DNA from: CAIKMD01 sp963740675
Lineage (GTDB): Bacteria; Pseudomonadota; Alphaproteobacteria; ATCC43930; CGMCC-115725
Reading direction: 5' to 3'
Assembly: GCA_963740675.1 (NCBI GenBank)
Contig: CAVUFS010000008.1
Coordinates: 1 to 64,000 of the forward strand
DNA length: 64,000 bases
A model generated the notes under the pieces. It searched no databases, was not told the DNA's origin, and saw only the letters and a list, made by a program, of their open reading frames with translations. Both the position numbers and the translations under genes were made by a program. Below, piece after piece: positions 8,867 through 18,191 of the stretch; position 1 is the first letter of the stretch; each line of letters opens with the position of its first letter.

Positions 8867-9073
8867 ATGATGATCCGTCTCGTTTTACTTGGTCTGACGT
8901 GCAGTACGCTGCTCGCCTGCCAAAACGGTGGCCAAGGCTTTGGCCAGGGCACGCAAATCAACAGCGGCAGCTACGACTGGACCGATCAGGTGCGTGACGC
9001 GCGCGGCTTCCCGCTCCCCGGCTGGGGCGACGTCATCCAAGGCGGCGGCGGCAGCTCCGGCTCGATGCAATAG
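8867..9073 (+). CDS. Small Gly-rich lipoprotein
   Basis: The 68-residue protein starts at ATG 8867 with GGAG about 11 nt upstream; ATG 8870 is an alternative. The signal peptide ends in the lipobox STLLAC with Cys18. The mature part is Gln/Gly-rich with a central SYDWTDQVRDARGFPLPGWG and a Gly/Ser tail. No known family is recognised. It has its own strong terminator, so it is expressed as a single gene, as small abundant envelope lipoproteins often are. Confidence 0.65.
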   Translation: MMIRLVLLGLTCSTLLACQNGGQGFGQGTQINSGSYDWTDQVRDARGFPLPGWGDVIQGGGGSSGSMQ

Positions 9074-9097
9074 CTGACCATCAAATCTCATCGGCTG

Positions 9098-9131
9098 AAG
9101 GGCCCGGAATGCTCAGCATTCCGGGCCCTTT
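9098..9131 (+). terminator. Strong Rho-independent terminator
   Basis: A near-perfect inverted repeat (AAGGGCCCGGAATGCT / AGCATTCCGGGCCCTT, 16-bp arms, minimal loop) starts 25 nt after the lipoprotein stop and ends in TTT. The A/T ends are symmetrical, so it may work in both directions. Confidence 0.8.
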
Positions 9132-9417
9132 CATTATCAACAGACAACTGGTTTTTGCGTATAACTAATTACGTATCAGAATCCAACTAATTTATCTCAG
9201 CGTTGCTAATTGTTGATCAATCACAATCGTTATTTTGCAGCAAGTTATATTTGAAATTATCGCCTTAATACTGTTGCAGAGCGGACACAGCCGTCACGTA
9301 ATTAATCTTATCCCATAGATAATACTTGCCTCGCTCTCTGTGGGCGGGCGACGCTCACGCCAGCGAAAGGCACATTCTTTTCGCGTCCGCGGACACATCA
9401 CTGGGGGTCTACATCCA
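9132..9417 (+). other. AT-rich leader and promoter region of porin copy 1
   Basis: About 285 nt without a gene, strikingly AT-rich between 9135 and 9330 against a GC-rich background. The last 45 nt, containing the palindrome TCCGCGGA and the ribosome site GGGGG, are nearly identical to the leader of porin copy 2. Partial TTGC/GCAA half-sites occur (TTTTGCAGCAAG near 9235), but not the spaced operator seen before copies 2 and 3. No promoter could be fixed by eye. Confidence 0.5.
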
Positions 9418-10970
9418 ATGAATACACGAAGCGTAAAGGGAGCGATCGCGCTGGGAAGCCTGACGGCCACCGTCGCATTGCTTGCCGGCTTGGGCTCGGC
9501 CCAGGCCCAGATTGGTTCGGGCCAAGCAGGCCCGCCGGCGGCTGCACCGACGACTGCGGGTGCGGGCTCGTTCCCGCAATCATTCCTCATTCCGGGCACG
9601 AATACCTCGCTCAGTCTGTACGGCAAGGTGCAGTTGAGCATCCACGACAACATCGGCAGCCAGCACACCAGCGAGGCCACGCCGGCCCCGACGGTCGGCG
9701 CGCCTGGTCTGAACTCGCTGGCGCTCGAAGGCCCCGGCGCCGCGGGCGGCACCAGCTTCAACCAGGTCTTCCGCTCGATCCATGGCGGATTGCGCAACTC
9801 GGCAGCATCGACGAATTTCGCGTTCGAGACCCGCACCCCGTCCGACCTCGGCGAAATCAAGACTGTTACCTTGGTCGATTTCGGCTTGCTCGCCAGTCAG
9901 GGCAACTACACGGGCGCCGGCGTCACCGCGACGTCGATCAACCCGAAAGTGGGTGCTGGCAACAACAGCATTCCGCGTATCCAATGGGCCTATGGCACAT
10001 TGGGCCCGTGGCTGATCGGCCAGTACAACTCGGCTTGGGCTGACCCGATCCTGTTCGCGCCGGATATCGGCGACCAGAACCAGGTCGGTCCGCTGCAGAC
10101 GGTCAACATCCGTCGTCCGCAGATCCGCTACACCTACCTCGCGGGCAGCGGCATCTCGCTGTCGGGTTCGTTGGAGTCGATGAACTCGGGCGCGATCTAC
10201 TGTCAGGCCGCGGGAACGACGACCTGCATCGGCACCTCGACCTCGGCGGCAGCGGCTCTTGCGAGCACGGGCTCCGACAATACCGACGTCGCGGCGGGCG
10301 GTCTTACCAACCTGCCGAGCTTCAACTTCGGCGCGGCCTGGGATCAACCCTGGGGCCATTTGATGGCGCGTGCGGGCGTGGGTCGCTCTGAGGTCCGCAA
10401 CGCCACCACGACGGCGATCCTCGGCGGCACCAGCCAAGGCAACAACATCACCCAGTGGAACTGGGCGGTGGAAGGCGGTGCGATGATCAACACCTGGGGT
10501 CAGGATCAATTCCGGGCCCTGGTCAATTACAGCCACGGCCTCTCGACCTACATGTCGGATCATGCCCAGGCGGCACCGTCGACATGATCATCAATGGCCA
10601 GAACGGCGAGGTGAGCTCGATCAATGAGTTGACCTTCAGCGGCAGCTACATCCACCGCTTCAACCCGAATTGGCGTCTTGTCGGCGCCTTCGGCATCGGC
10701 TTCTTCAACAAGCCGGATGCAGCGACCGGATTTGGCAATTGCGCCAACAACGCAACGGTCGGTGCCTGCGTATCCGGCGGTGCCAACGCCGCTCAGCTCG
10801 CCTCGATCGAGAAGCGGCACATCTTCTCGGGTGTCGCTCTGACCTACAGCCCGGTCCCGGGCATGGTCGACATCAAGGCCGAGCTCGATTACTACGACCG
10901 TCAGGTGCAGGCGAGCAACACCGGCGCCAGTGCCTGGGCGCAAAATCTGGCCATTTCTTTCTACTGGTAA
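9418..10970 (+). pseudogene. DcaP-like porin, copy 1, frameshifted
   Basis: The start is ATG 9418 with GGGGG upstream and a signal peptide ending GSAQAQ. The sequence follows copies 2 and 3 almost residue for residue up to STYMSD. There, between 10557 and 10580, several base differences add a net 2 nt relative to copy 2. The reading frame then ends at 10587, while the rest of the porin (VDMIINGQNGEVSS... to AISFYW) continues in another frame to 10970. As written the product would lack about the last 130 residues, including the C-terminal strand needed for outer-membrane insertion. Everything else is intact, so the lesion is recent or is a sequence error. Confidence 0.8.
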
Positions 10971-10995
10971 GCTCAGGAGCTTCGGTTCCTACCAA

Positions 10996-11028
10996 CCCGC
11001 CGGCCGAAAGGCTGGCGGGTTTTTCTTT
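10996..11028 (+). terminator. Terminator of porin copy 1
   Basis: Stem CCCGCCGGCC / GGCTGGCGGG around GAAA at 10996-11019, followed by TTTTTCTTT. One G-U pair distinguishes it from the copy 2 terminator. The 25 nt between stop and stem are identical to those after copy 2. Confidence 0.9.
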
Positions 11029-11312
11029 GCCTGGGAGGCCGGCACCGCTCATCCCTTCAGCTTTGCGAGGCAAAATATAGTTAGTCAAATACAACCAAAG
11101 AGAGCCCCAGGCAGACAAATTGATTAGTTAGTGCTTGACAATGATATGACACTTCTTCTGAGCCTATAGTTGCTGTTCTGCAACAGATGCCAGAAAACTA
11201 TAGATATCGATCATTAATCGTTGCTCTGGTGAATTCATTGGTTGATGCTCCCGACCGAGGAAGAGAAGATTCTCTTCGCGTCCGCGGACACATCACTGGG
11301 GGTCTACATCCA
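11029..11312 (+). other. Leader and promoter region of porin copy 2
   Basis: About 285 nt without a gene. It contains a TTGACA at about 11133, the spaced inverted repeat at 11169-11184, and a 3' end almost identical to the copy 1 leader (TCGCGTCCGCGGACACATCA, then the GGGGG ribosome site). The AT-rich part is not similar to that of copy 1, so the duplicated unit ends in the leader. Confidence 0.5.
11169..11184. promoter_or_regulatory. Inverted repeat upstream of porin 2, operator candidate
   Basis: GTTGC-TGTTCT-GCAAC. The same TTGC-N6-GCAA layout occurs before porin 3. It lies about 129 nt before the porin 2 start codon, close to the 123 nt found for porin 3, which suggests a shared binding site or a leader hairpin. 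Confidence 0.45.
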
Positions 11313-12869
11313 ATGAATACACGAAGCGTAAAGGGAGCGATCGCGCTAGGAAGCCTGACGGCCACCGTCGCATTGCTTGCCGGCTTGGGCTCGGCCCAGG
11401 CTCAACTCGGGTCCGGTCAAGTACCGTCTGGTCCGCCGACTGCACCGACGACTGCGGGTGCGGGTTCGTTCCCGCAATCATTCCTCATTCCGGGCACGAA
11501 TACCTCGCTCAGCCTGTACGGCAAGGTGCAGTTGAGCATTCACGACAACATCGGCAGCCAGCACACCAGCGAGGCCACGCCGAGCCCGACGGTCGGCACG
11601 CCTACTCTGAACTCGCTGGCGCTCGAAGGCCCCGGCGCCGCTGGTGGTACCTCGTTCAACCAAGTCTTCCGCTCGTTCCATGGCGGCCTGCGCGCTTCGG
11701 CGGCATCGACGAACTTCGCGTTCGAGACCCGAACCCCGTCCGACCTCGGCGAAATCAAGACCGTTACCTTGGTCGACTTCGGCTTGCTCGCCGGTCAGGG
11801 CAACTACACGGGCGCCGGCGTCACCGCGACGTCGATCAACCCGAAGGTGGGTGCCGGCAACAACAGCATTCCGCGTATCCAATGGGCCTATGGCACGTTG
11901 GGCCCGTGGCTGATCGGCCAGTACAACTCGGCTTGGGCCGATCCGCTGCTCTTTGCGCCGGATATCGGCGACCAAAGCCAGATCGGTCCGCTGCAGACGG
12001 TCAACATCCGTCGTCCGCAGATCCGCTACACCTACCTCGCGGGCAGCGGCATCTCGCTGTCGGGTTCATTGGAATCGATGAACACGGGCGCCGTCTACTG
12101 TCAGGCCGCGGGAACGACGACCTGCATCGGCACCTCGACCTCGGCGGCAGCGGCTCTCGCGAGCACGGGCTCCGACAACACCGACGTCGCGGCAGGCGGT
12201 CTCGTCAACCTGCCGAGCTTCAACTTCGGCGCGGCCTGGGATCAACCCTGGGGCCATTTGATGGCGCGCGCGGGCGTGGGTCGCTCTGAGGTCCGCAACG
12301 CCACCACGACGGCGATCCTCGGCGGCACCAGCCAGGGCAACGACATCACCCAGTGGAACTGGGCGGTGGAAGGCGGTGCGATGATCAACACCTGGGGTCA
12401 GGATCAGCTCCGGGGCTTGGTCAATTACAGCCACGGCCTCTCGACCTACATGTCCGACATGCAGGCGGGCACCATCGACATGATCATCAACGGCCAGAAC
12501 GGCCGGGTGAGCTCGCTCAACGAGTTGGCCCTGACCGCCAGCTACATCCACCGCTTCAACCCGAACTGGCGTATGACAGGCGCCTTCGGCATCGGCTTCT
12601 TCAACAAGCCGGATGCGGCGAAGGGCTTCGGCAATTGCGCCACCAACGGCGGGGCGATCGGCACCTGCGTGTCCGGCGGCTCGGCCGCGGCTCAGTTGTC
12701 CTCGCTTGAGAAGCGGCACATCTTCTCGGGTGTCGCTCTGACCTACAGCCCGGTCCCGGGCATGGTCGACATCAAGGCCGAGCTCGATTACTACGACCGT
12801 CAGGTGCAGGCGAGCAACACCGGCGCCAGTGCCTGGGCGCAAAATCTGGCCATTTCTTTCTACTGGTAA
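11313..12869 (+). CDS. DcaP-like porin, copy 2
   Basis: The 518-residue protein starts at ATG 11313 (GGGGG upstream) and has a signal peptide ending GSAQAQ. The mature protein opens with a Pro/Thr-rich segment, then SLSLYGKVQLSIHDN as the first strand. The diagnostic run NFAFETRTPSDLGEIKTV, a GPWLIGQYNSAWAD stretch and VNIRRPQIRYTY resemble DcaP-type trimeric porins. It ends AISFYW, an aromatic C-terminus as needed for barrel assembly. It is very similar to copy 1 over its whole length, including the 3' flank, and somewhat less similar to copy 3. Its own terminator follows. Substrate preference is unknown; DcaP relatives take dicarboxylates. Confidence 0.85.
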   Translation: MNTRSVKGAIALGSLTATVALLAGLGSAQAQLGSGQVPSGPPTAPTTAGAGSFPQSFLIPGTNTSLSLYGKVQLSIHDNIGSQHTSEATPSPTVGTPTLNSLALEGPGAAGGTSFNQVFRSFHGGLRASAASTNFAFETRTPSDLGEIKTVTLVDFGLLAGQGNYTGAGVTATSINPKVGAGNNSIPRIQWAYGTLGPWLIGQYNSAWADPLLFAPDIGDQSQIGPLQTVNIRRPQIRYTYLAGSGISLSGSLESMNTGAVYCQAAGTTTCIGTSTSAAAALASTGSDNTDVAAGGLVNLPSFNFGAAWDQPWGHLMARAGVGRSEVRNATTTAILGGTSQGNDITQWNWAVEGGAMINTWGQDQLRGLVNYSHGLSTYMSDMQAGTIDMIINGQNGRVSSLNELALTASYIHRFNPNWRMTGAFGIGFFNKPDAAKGFGNCATNGGAIGTCVSGGSAAAQLSSLEKRHIFSGVALTYSPVPGMVDIKAELDYYDRQVQASNTGASAWAQNLAISFYW

Positions 12870-12894
12870 GCTCAGGAGCTTCGGTTCCTACCAA

Positions 12895-12923
12895 CCCGCC
12901 AGCCGAAAGGCTGGCGGGTTTTT
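12895..12923 (+). terminator. Terminator of porin copy 2
   Basis: Perfect 10-bp stem CCCGCCAGCC / GGCTGGCGGG with a GAAA loop, followed by TTTTTCTTTG, 25 nt after the stop codon. Confidence 0.92.
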
Positions 12924-12959
12924 CTTTGTTTATTAGGTACTTAGAGACCCTTCGGGGCG

Positions 12960-12981
12960 ATTGTTGCGTTCATGCAACAAT
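12960..12981. promoter_or_regulatory. Inverted repeat upstream of porin 3, operator candidate
   Basis: ATTGTTGC-GTTCAT-GCAACAAT, with perfect 8-bp arms and the same TTGC-N6-GCAA core as before porin 2. It is about 123 nt before the start codon. Confidence 0.5.
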
Positions 12982-13103
12982 CTGAGAGAAACAGCACAAC
13001 CCCGGCTCATTTTGATTGATCGTAAATAATGATTAGTCCTTGATAACGAGACTGCGGGCCGCTCCGGCCCTCGGATCAAGGAACTAATTCGGGGTTACGA
13101 TCA

Positions 13104-14660
13104 ATGAAAACACCAATTCGACAGGGGGCGGTCGCGCTAGGAAGCCTGACGGCAACCGTCGCACTGCTCGCCGGGCTCGGCACGGCACAAGCGCAAATCG
13201 GCTCGGGTCAGGTGCGGTCCGGTCCGCCGGTTGCGCCAACGAGTGCGGGCTCAGGCTCATTCCCGCAATCGTTCCTTATTCCGGGCACGAACACTTCGCT
13301 CAGCCTGTACGGCAAAGTGCAGATGAGCTTGCACGACAATATCGGCAGCCAGCACACCAGCGAGACCACGCCGAGCCCGACGACGGGTGCGCCTGGGATG
13401 AATTCGCTGTTGCTCGAAGGCCCCGGCGCCTCTGGTGGTACCTCGTTCAACCAAGTCTTCCGCTCGTTCCATGGCGGCCTGCGCGCGTCGGCGGCATCGA
13501 CGAACTTCGCGTTCGAGACCCGCACGCCGACCGATCTCGGCGAAGTGAAGACCGTCATGCTGATGGATTTCAGCTTGCTCGCCGGCCAGGGCAACTACAC
13601 CGGCGCCGGCGTCACCGCGACGTCGATCAACCCGAAGGTCGGTGCGGGCAACAACAGCATCCCGCGTCTGCAATGGGCCTATGGCACGTTGGGCCCGTGG
13701 CTGATCGGCCAGTACAACTCGGCTTGGGCCGATCCGCTGCTCTTTGCGCCGGATATCGGCGACCAGAACCAGATCGGTCCGCTGCAGACGGTCAACATCC
13801 GTCGTCCGCAGATCCGCTACACCTACCTCGCGGGCAACGGCATCTCGCTGTCGGGTTCGTTGGAATCGATGGCCACCGGCGCGGTCTACTGTCAGGCCGC
13901 GGGAACGACGACTTGCATCGGCACCTCGACGGCGGCGGCGGCGGCTCTCGCGAGCACCGGTTCCACCAATGCCGATGTGGCAAATGGCGGTCTCGTCAAC
14001 CTGCCGAGCTTTAACACCGGCATCGCCTGGGACCAGCCGTGGGGCCATGTGATGGGCCGCGTGGGCGTGGGTCGCTCTGAGATCCGCAACGCCACCACGA
14101 CGCCGATCCTCGGCGGCACCAGCCAGGGCAACAACATCACCCAGTGGCACTGGGCTGTCGAAGGCGGCGTGATGATCAACACCTGGGGTCAGGATCAGTG
14201 GCGCGGCTTGGTCAATTACAGCCACGGCCTCTCGACCTACATGTCCGACATGCAGGCAGGCACGGTCGATATGTTGATCAACGGTCAAAACGGCGAAGTG
14301 AGCTCGATCAACGAGTTGGCCCTGACCACCAACTACATCCACCGCTTCAATCCGAACTGGCGTATGACGGGCGCCTTCGGCATCGGCTTCTTCAACAAGC
14401 CGGATGCGGCGAGGGGCTTCGGCAATTGCGCCAACAACGGCGGGGCGATCGGCACCTGCGTGTCCGGCGGCTCAGCCGCGGCTCAGCTCGCCTCGGTCGA
14501 GAAGCGACACATCTTCTCGGGCGTGTCTCTGACGTACAGCCCGGTCCCGGGCATGATCGATATCAAGGCCGAGCTCGATTACTACGACCGTCAGGTGCAG
14601 GCGACCAACACCGGCGCCAATGCCTGGGCGCAAAATGTGAGCGTCGCCTTCTACTGGTAG
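13104..14660 (+). CDS. DcaP-like porin, copy 3
   Basis: A 518-residue porin of exactly the same length as copy 2, starting at ATG 13104 with a GGGG-containing leader. Signal peptide, strand motifs and the VNIRRPQIRYTY segment are conserved. Differences concentrate in the N-terminal linker and some loops (for example FNTGIAWDQPWGHVMGRVGVG). The C-terminus is VAFYW. The leader differs from copies 1 and 2, so this copy probably arose from an older duplication and may be controlled separately. Its terminator lies against the convergent livF. Confidence 0.85.
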   Translation: MKTPIRQGAVALGSLTATVALLAGLGTAQAQIGSGQVRSGPPVAPTSAGSGSFPQSFLIPGTNTSLSLYGKVQMSLHDNIGSQHTSETTPSPTTGAPGMNSLLLEGPGASGGTSFNQVFRSFHGGLRASAASTNFAFETRTPTDLGEVKTVMLMDFSLLAGQGNYTGAGVTATSINPKVGAGNNSIPRLQWAYGTLGPWLIGQYNSAWADPLLFAPDIGDQNQIGPLQTVNIRRPQIRYTYLAGNGISLSGSLESMATGAVYCQAAGTTTCIGTSTAAAAALASTGSTNADVANGGLVNLPSFNTGIAWDQPWGHVMGRVGVGRSEIRNATTTPILGGTSQGNNITQWHWAVEGGVMINTWGQDQWRGLVNYSHGLSTYMSDMQAGTVDMLINGQNGEVSSINELALTTNYIHRFNPNWRMTGAFGIGFFNKPDAARGFGNCANNGGAIGTCVSGGSAAAQLASVEKRHIFSGVSLTYSPVPGMIDIKAELDYYDRQVQATNTGANAWAQNVSVAFYW

Positions 14661-14686
14661 ACCCCCAGTCTGCCAGATGCCTGCGA

Positions 14687-14722
14687 CCCGCCAGCCGAAA
14701 GGTTGGCGGGTTCTTTTTTTTC
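14687..14722 (+). terminator. Terminator of porin copy 3
   Basis: Stem CCCGCCAGCC / GGTTGGCGGG around GAAA (14687-14710), then TTCTTTTTTTT. The T-run abuts the stop codon of the convergent livF; on the livF strand there is no T-run, so it serves the porin. Confidence 0.9.
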
Positions 14723-15480
14723 TACGCGCGGACGCCGACGCCCATCAGCCCGGCCAATATATCGGGACTGTTGAGCAGATCGCGGCTCACGCCTTCATGC
14801 ACGATACGGCCGCGATCGAGCACCAGCGCACGCTCCGCAAATTCGAGCGCGATGCGCGCGTGCTGCTCGACCAGCAGCAAGGCGAGATCGTCCTCGCGCT
14901 TCAAACGCTCCAGCCCCGCAAGCACCGCTTCGACGATCACCGGCGCCAGGCCTTCGAGCGGCTCGTCCATCAGCAATAGCGAGGGATTGCCCATCAGCGC
15001 GCGGCCGATGCTGAGCATCTGCTGCTCGCCGCCCGACAACGCGTTACCACCATTGCGGCGCCGGTTGGCAAGCGAGGGGAAGAAATCGTAGATGCGTTCC
15101 AGCGTCCAGCGGCCCTTGTGCCCGGTCGGGCTGCGCTCGGCAACGAGGAGATTCTCCTCGACGGTCAGCGAGCGAAATATCTCGCGCTCTTGCGGGACAA
15201 AGCCGATGCCGCGCCGCGCGCGGCGATAAGGCGCGAATCCGGCGATGTTCTCGCCGCCGAAATCGATCGTGCCGCCATGCAGCGTCGTATGTCCCATGAT
15301 GGTCGCGAGCAGTGTGGTCTTGCCGACGCCGTTTCGACCCAACACCGCGAGCGTGCCGCCGGATGGCAGATCGAGCGACACGCCATCGAGCACGATCGTC
15401 TCGCCATAACCGGCGCGGAGCTGATCGATGCGCAACCCACCTGTGCCTTTCGAATCGGCGCTTTTCGCATCGGCGCTCAT
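14722..15480 (-). CDS. livF: ABC transporter ATP-binding protein LivF (branched-chain amino acid/amide type)
   Basis: The 252-residue ATPase has Walker A GRNGVGKTT (residues 48-56), signature LSGGEQQM and Walker B LLLMDEPLEG. It works in the cytosol as one of two ATPases of a HAAT-type importer. Its ATG overlaps the livG stop by 4 nt. About 20 polar residues precede the usual LivF start. It is the last gene of the livHMGF unit and converges on the porin 3 terminator. Confidence 0.92.
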   Translation of the reverse strand: MSADAKSADSKGTGGLRIDQLRAGYGETIVLDGVSLDLPSGGTLAVLGRNGVGKTTLLATIMGHTTLHGGTIDFGGENIAGFAPYRRARRGIGFVPQEREIFRSLTVEENLLVAERSPTGHKGRWTLERIYDFFPSLANRRRNGGNALSGGEQQMLSIGRALMGNPSLLLMDEPLEGLAPVIVEAVLAGLERLKREDDLALLLVEQHARIALEFAERALVLDRGRIVHEGVSRDLLNSPDILAGLMGVGVRA

Positions 15481-16232
15481 CGATGCACCCGCTCGCCAAG
15501 ATAGACTTCGCGTACGCGTGAATCGGCCGCGATTTCCTGAGGCGTTCCCTCGACCAGGATCGCGCCTTGCACCAGCACGGTGATGCGCCGCGCCAGACGG
15601 AAAACGAGATCCATATCGTGCTCGATGATCAGCAGCGCGATATCGCTGCCGAGTTGCTCGATCACATCGATGATCGTGCCAGCTTCGCCAGAGGGTACGC
15701 CCGCTGCCGGCTCATCGAGCAGCAGCACTTTTGGATCGAGGCCAAGCGCGACGGCAATCTCGACCAGGCGCTGTCGGCCATAAGCGAGCTCCTTGACCGG
15801 GCGCAACGCCTCATCGGCAATGCCGAGCCGCCCGAGCAGCGCATAGGCTTCCTCGATCACTGCGCGCCGCCGACCCGCGGCACGCAGAAAATCGCCGGCG
15901 AAACCGCGACGCTCGGTGATGGCGAGCGTCACATTCTCGAGTACGGTGAGGCCGCGGAAAAGCTGGTTGATCTGGAAGGTGCGCGCCAGGCCGCGCTTCA
16001 CGCGATGCGCCTGCGATAGGCGCGTAACATCCTGCCCGCCGAGCAGCACCTGGCCCGAAGACGGTACGAGCGCGCCGGTGACGAGGTTGACGAAGCTGGT
16101 CTTGCCGGCACCGTTCGGTCCGATCAGCGCGTGGCGCGCGCCGACTGTCAGGCTGAAATTGATCTCGCTGGCGACGGCCAGCGCACCGAAATTCTTGCAC
16201 AGCGCGCGCGTCTCGAGAGCAAGCTCAGTCAT
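15477..16232 (-). CDS. livG: ABC transporter ATP-binding protein LivG
   Basis: The 251-residue ATPase starts at ATG 16232, overlapping the livM stop by 4 nt. The frame stays open far upstream, but only across livM and livH, so that extension is not coding. Walker A is GPNGAGKTS (residues 38-46), the signature region reads ELAYGRQRLVEIAVAL and Walker B is VLLLDEPAAG, followed by the LivG-type IEHDMDLVF switch region. It pairs with LivF to drive import. Confidence 0.92.
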   Translation of the reverse strand: MTELALETRALCKNFGALAVASEINFSLTVGARHALIGPNGAGKTSFVNLVTGALVPSSGQVLLGGQDVTRLSQAHRVKRGLARTFQINQLFRGLTVLENVTLAITERRGFAGDFLRAAGRRRAVIEEAYALLGRLGIADEALRPVKELAYGRQRLVEIAVALGLDPKVLLLDEPAAGVPSGEAGTIIDVIEQLGSDIALLIIEHDMDLVFRLARRITVLVQGAILVEGTPQEIAADSRVREVYLGERVHR

Positions 16233-17230
16233 CGCGCCCTCCGCCGCTGGACCCGCTGCCACAGCAACTCGATCAGGCCGAGCACGCCGCCGCGCGCAAA
16301 AAGCACGACGACGACCAGCAGCAGGCCGATCCAGAAATACCAATAGGTCGGGTCGATCTGTGAGAAACGATCCTGCGCGATCATATAGAGCGGCACGCCG
16401 ACAAAGGCGCCATAGAGCCGGCCGACGCCGCCGAAGATCACCATGACGAGGATCAGCCCCGATAAATCGACACTCAGCGCATTGAGCGCGACAAGCTGCG
16501 TCGTCTCGGCGATCAGCGCCCCTGCCGCGCCGGCCATCGCCGCCGAGATCGTGTAGATCGTCAGCAGCCGCCCGAAGACCGGCGTGCCGATCGCGTGCAT
16601 GCGCGCGACATTCTCGCGAATGCCGGTCAGCGAGCGCCCGAAAGGCGAATGGACGAGGGTGCGCGCGACCACCCAGCCGAGGAGGAGCACGGCCGCAGCG
16701 TACCAATACGCCGTCTTGCCGTAGAGATCGAAACGGAAGAGGTCGAGCACGGGCGCGACCTGCATGCCCTGCAGACCATCGGCGCCGCCGGTGATCGAGG
16801 TCAGCTTGTTCGCCACCTCTTGCAGCATCACGCAGACGACGAGTGTCAGCATCAGGATCGAGAGACCTTGGGCGCGCAGGATGATAGCGCCCGAGACGAG
16901 ACCGAGCGCCCCCGCTGTGACCATCGCCGCGAGCATGCCGACAATCGGGGCGCCGACGCCATGCGCCGCGAGATAGCCCGCCGTGTACGCACCCATGCCA
17001 TAGAACGCCGCGTGTCCTAGGGTCACGATGCCGGCATAGCCGAGCACGAGATCGACCGAAAGGCCGAACAGTGTCGTCGCCAGAATCTGTGCGCCGAGCG
17101 CGAGGTAATCGGGAAAGATGAAAAAGCCGGCGACAATCAGCACCCAGGGCAGCGCTTCGATCGGACGCAAGCGATGCCGGCGCGCGAAGCGCGCGATCAC
17201 ATCGGATTCGGACGGGCGGATCGTTGTCAC
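16229..17230 (-). CDS. livM: ABC transporter permease LivM
   Basis: The 333-residue permease starts at GTG 17230, sharing GTGA with the livH stop. The start is set by this overlap and by the polar N-terminus before the first membrane helix; upstream open frame is antisense-like reading across livH. Many hydrophobic helices and the family motif LGHAAFYGMGAYTAGYLA near residue 70 identify it. The GIRENVARMHAIG loop is the usual ATPase-coupling region. It forms the channel together with LivH. Confidence 0.9.
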   Translation of the reverse strand: MTTIRPSESDVIARFARRHRLRPIEALPWVLIVAGFFIFPDYLALGAQILATTLFGLSVDLVLGYAGIVTLGHAAFYGMGAYTAGYLAAHGVGAPIVGMLAAMVTAGALGLVSGAIILRAQGLSILMLTLVVCVMLQEVANKLTSITGGADGLQGMQVAPVLDLFRFDLYGKTAYWYAAAVLLLGWVVARTLVHSPFGRSLTGIRENVARMHAIGTPVFGRLLTIYTISAAMAGAAGALIAETTQLVALNALSVDLSGLILVMVIFGGVGRLYGAFVGVPLYMIAQDRFSQIDPTYWYFWIGLLLVVVVLFARGGVLGLIELLWQRVQRRRAR

Positions 17231-18099
17231 GCTTGGCCGAACAACCCACGCGGCCGCCACAGCAACACGGCCATGGTCAGGGCGTAGATGAAAAAAGCGC
17301 CGAATTCGGGCAGCAGATATTTGAACGCGGTGTCGGAGATGCCGAGCAGCAGAGCCGCGACGAAGGGCCCGCGAATCGTACCGAGCCCGCCGACGGCGAC
17401 GACGATGAGGAAATAGACGAGGTGATCGAGCGCGTAGCTCGGGCTGATCGCCATGATCTCCGCGCCGAGCGAGCCGCCGAGCGCGGCGAGCGCGCTGCCC
17501 AACGCGAAAGCCAGCGTGAAAAGCTGCGAGGTGTTGATGCCGACCGATTGCGCCATCCGCCGATTGTCGACCGCGGCGCGGATTTGCGCACCGAAGCGCG
17601 TGCGATCGAGGCCGAGCCAAAGTAGCGTGACGAGCACCGCGCCGCTGCCGATGAGAAAGCTGCGATAGGTCGGGAAGCTGCGCAGGCCGAATTGAAGTTG
17701 GCCGCTCAAATCCGCCGGCGGATAGAAGGGCTGCGCCGTTGGGCCCCAGAAATATTTGCCGACAGCCACGGACATAAAGACCAGGCCCATCGTCATTAGC
17801 ACCTGATCGAGATCGCTGGCGCCGTAGAGCGGGCGATAGAGGAAGCGCTCGAGCGGCACGGAGAGTAGCGCGACGCCCAGGGTTGCCACCGGCACCGCGA
17901 GATAGAAGGGAACGCCGAGGCGAAAGATCAGCGTCGTCATGAAATAGCCGCCGGCGACGGCAAAAACGCCATGCGCGAGGTTGACGAAGCCCATCAACCC
18001 CATGGTCACTGAGAGACCGACCGAGACGAGATAGAGCACCATGGCAAAGGCAGTGCCATGGAAGGCGATGCTGATGGCAGCGGAGAGCGCGCCGTCCAT
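17227..18099 (-). CDS. livH: ABC transporter permease LivH
   Basis: A 290-residue permease, the usual length. It is hydrophobic throughout, with the LivH motif GFVNLAHGVFAVAGGYF near residue 36 and the coupling stretch GAQIRAAVDNRRMAQSVGI. It is the first gene of the 4-nt-overlapped livHMGF block and lies 168 nt after livK, with a large hairpin between them. Confidence 0.92.
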   Translation of the reverse strand: MDGALSAAISIAFHGTAFAMVLYLVSVGLSVTMGLMGFVNLAHGVFAVAGGYFMTTLIFRLGVPFYLAVPVATLGVALLSVPLERFLYRPLYGASDLDQVLMTMGLVFMSVAVGKYFWGPTAQPFYPPADLSGQLQFGLRSFPTYRSFLIGSGAVLVTLLWLGLDRTRFGAQIRAAVDNRRMAQSVGINTSQLFTLAFALGSALAALGGSLGAEIMAISPSYALDHLVYFLIVVAVGGLGTIRGPFVAALLLGISDTAFKYLLPEFGAFFIYALTMAVLLWRPRGLFGQA

Positions 18100-18191
18100 T
18101 CACTCAACCCGACCGATGACGCGCGCTAGCCGCAAACTACTCCATCCCGGGCCCGCGGCGCCAAGCCGAGAGGCCCATTCGCTTGGCGTCA

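Noticed and set aside
16233..17249. N-terminal extension of LivG, and likewise of LivM up to 18103
   Set aside because: The extra residues are read out of frame through the neighbouring permease genes. Four-base overlaps and normal lengths fix the starts at 16232 and 17230.
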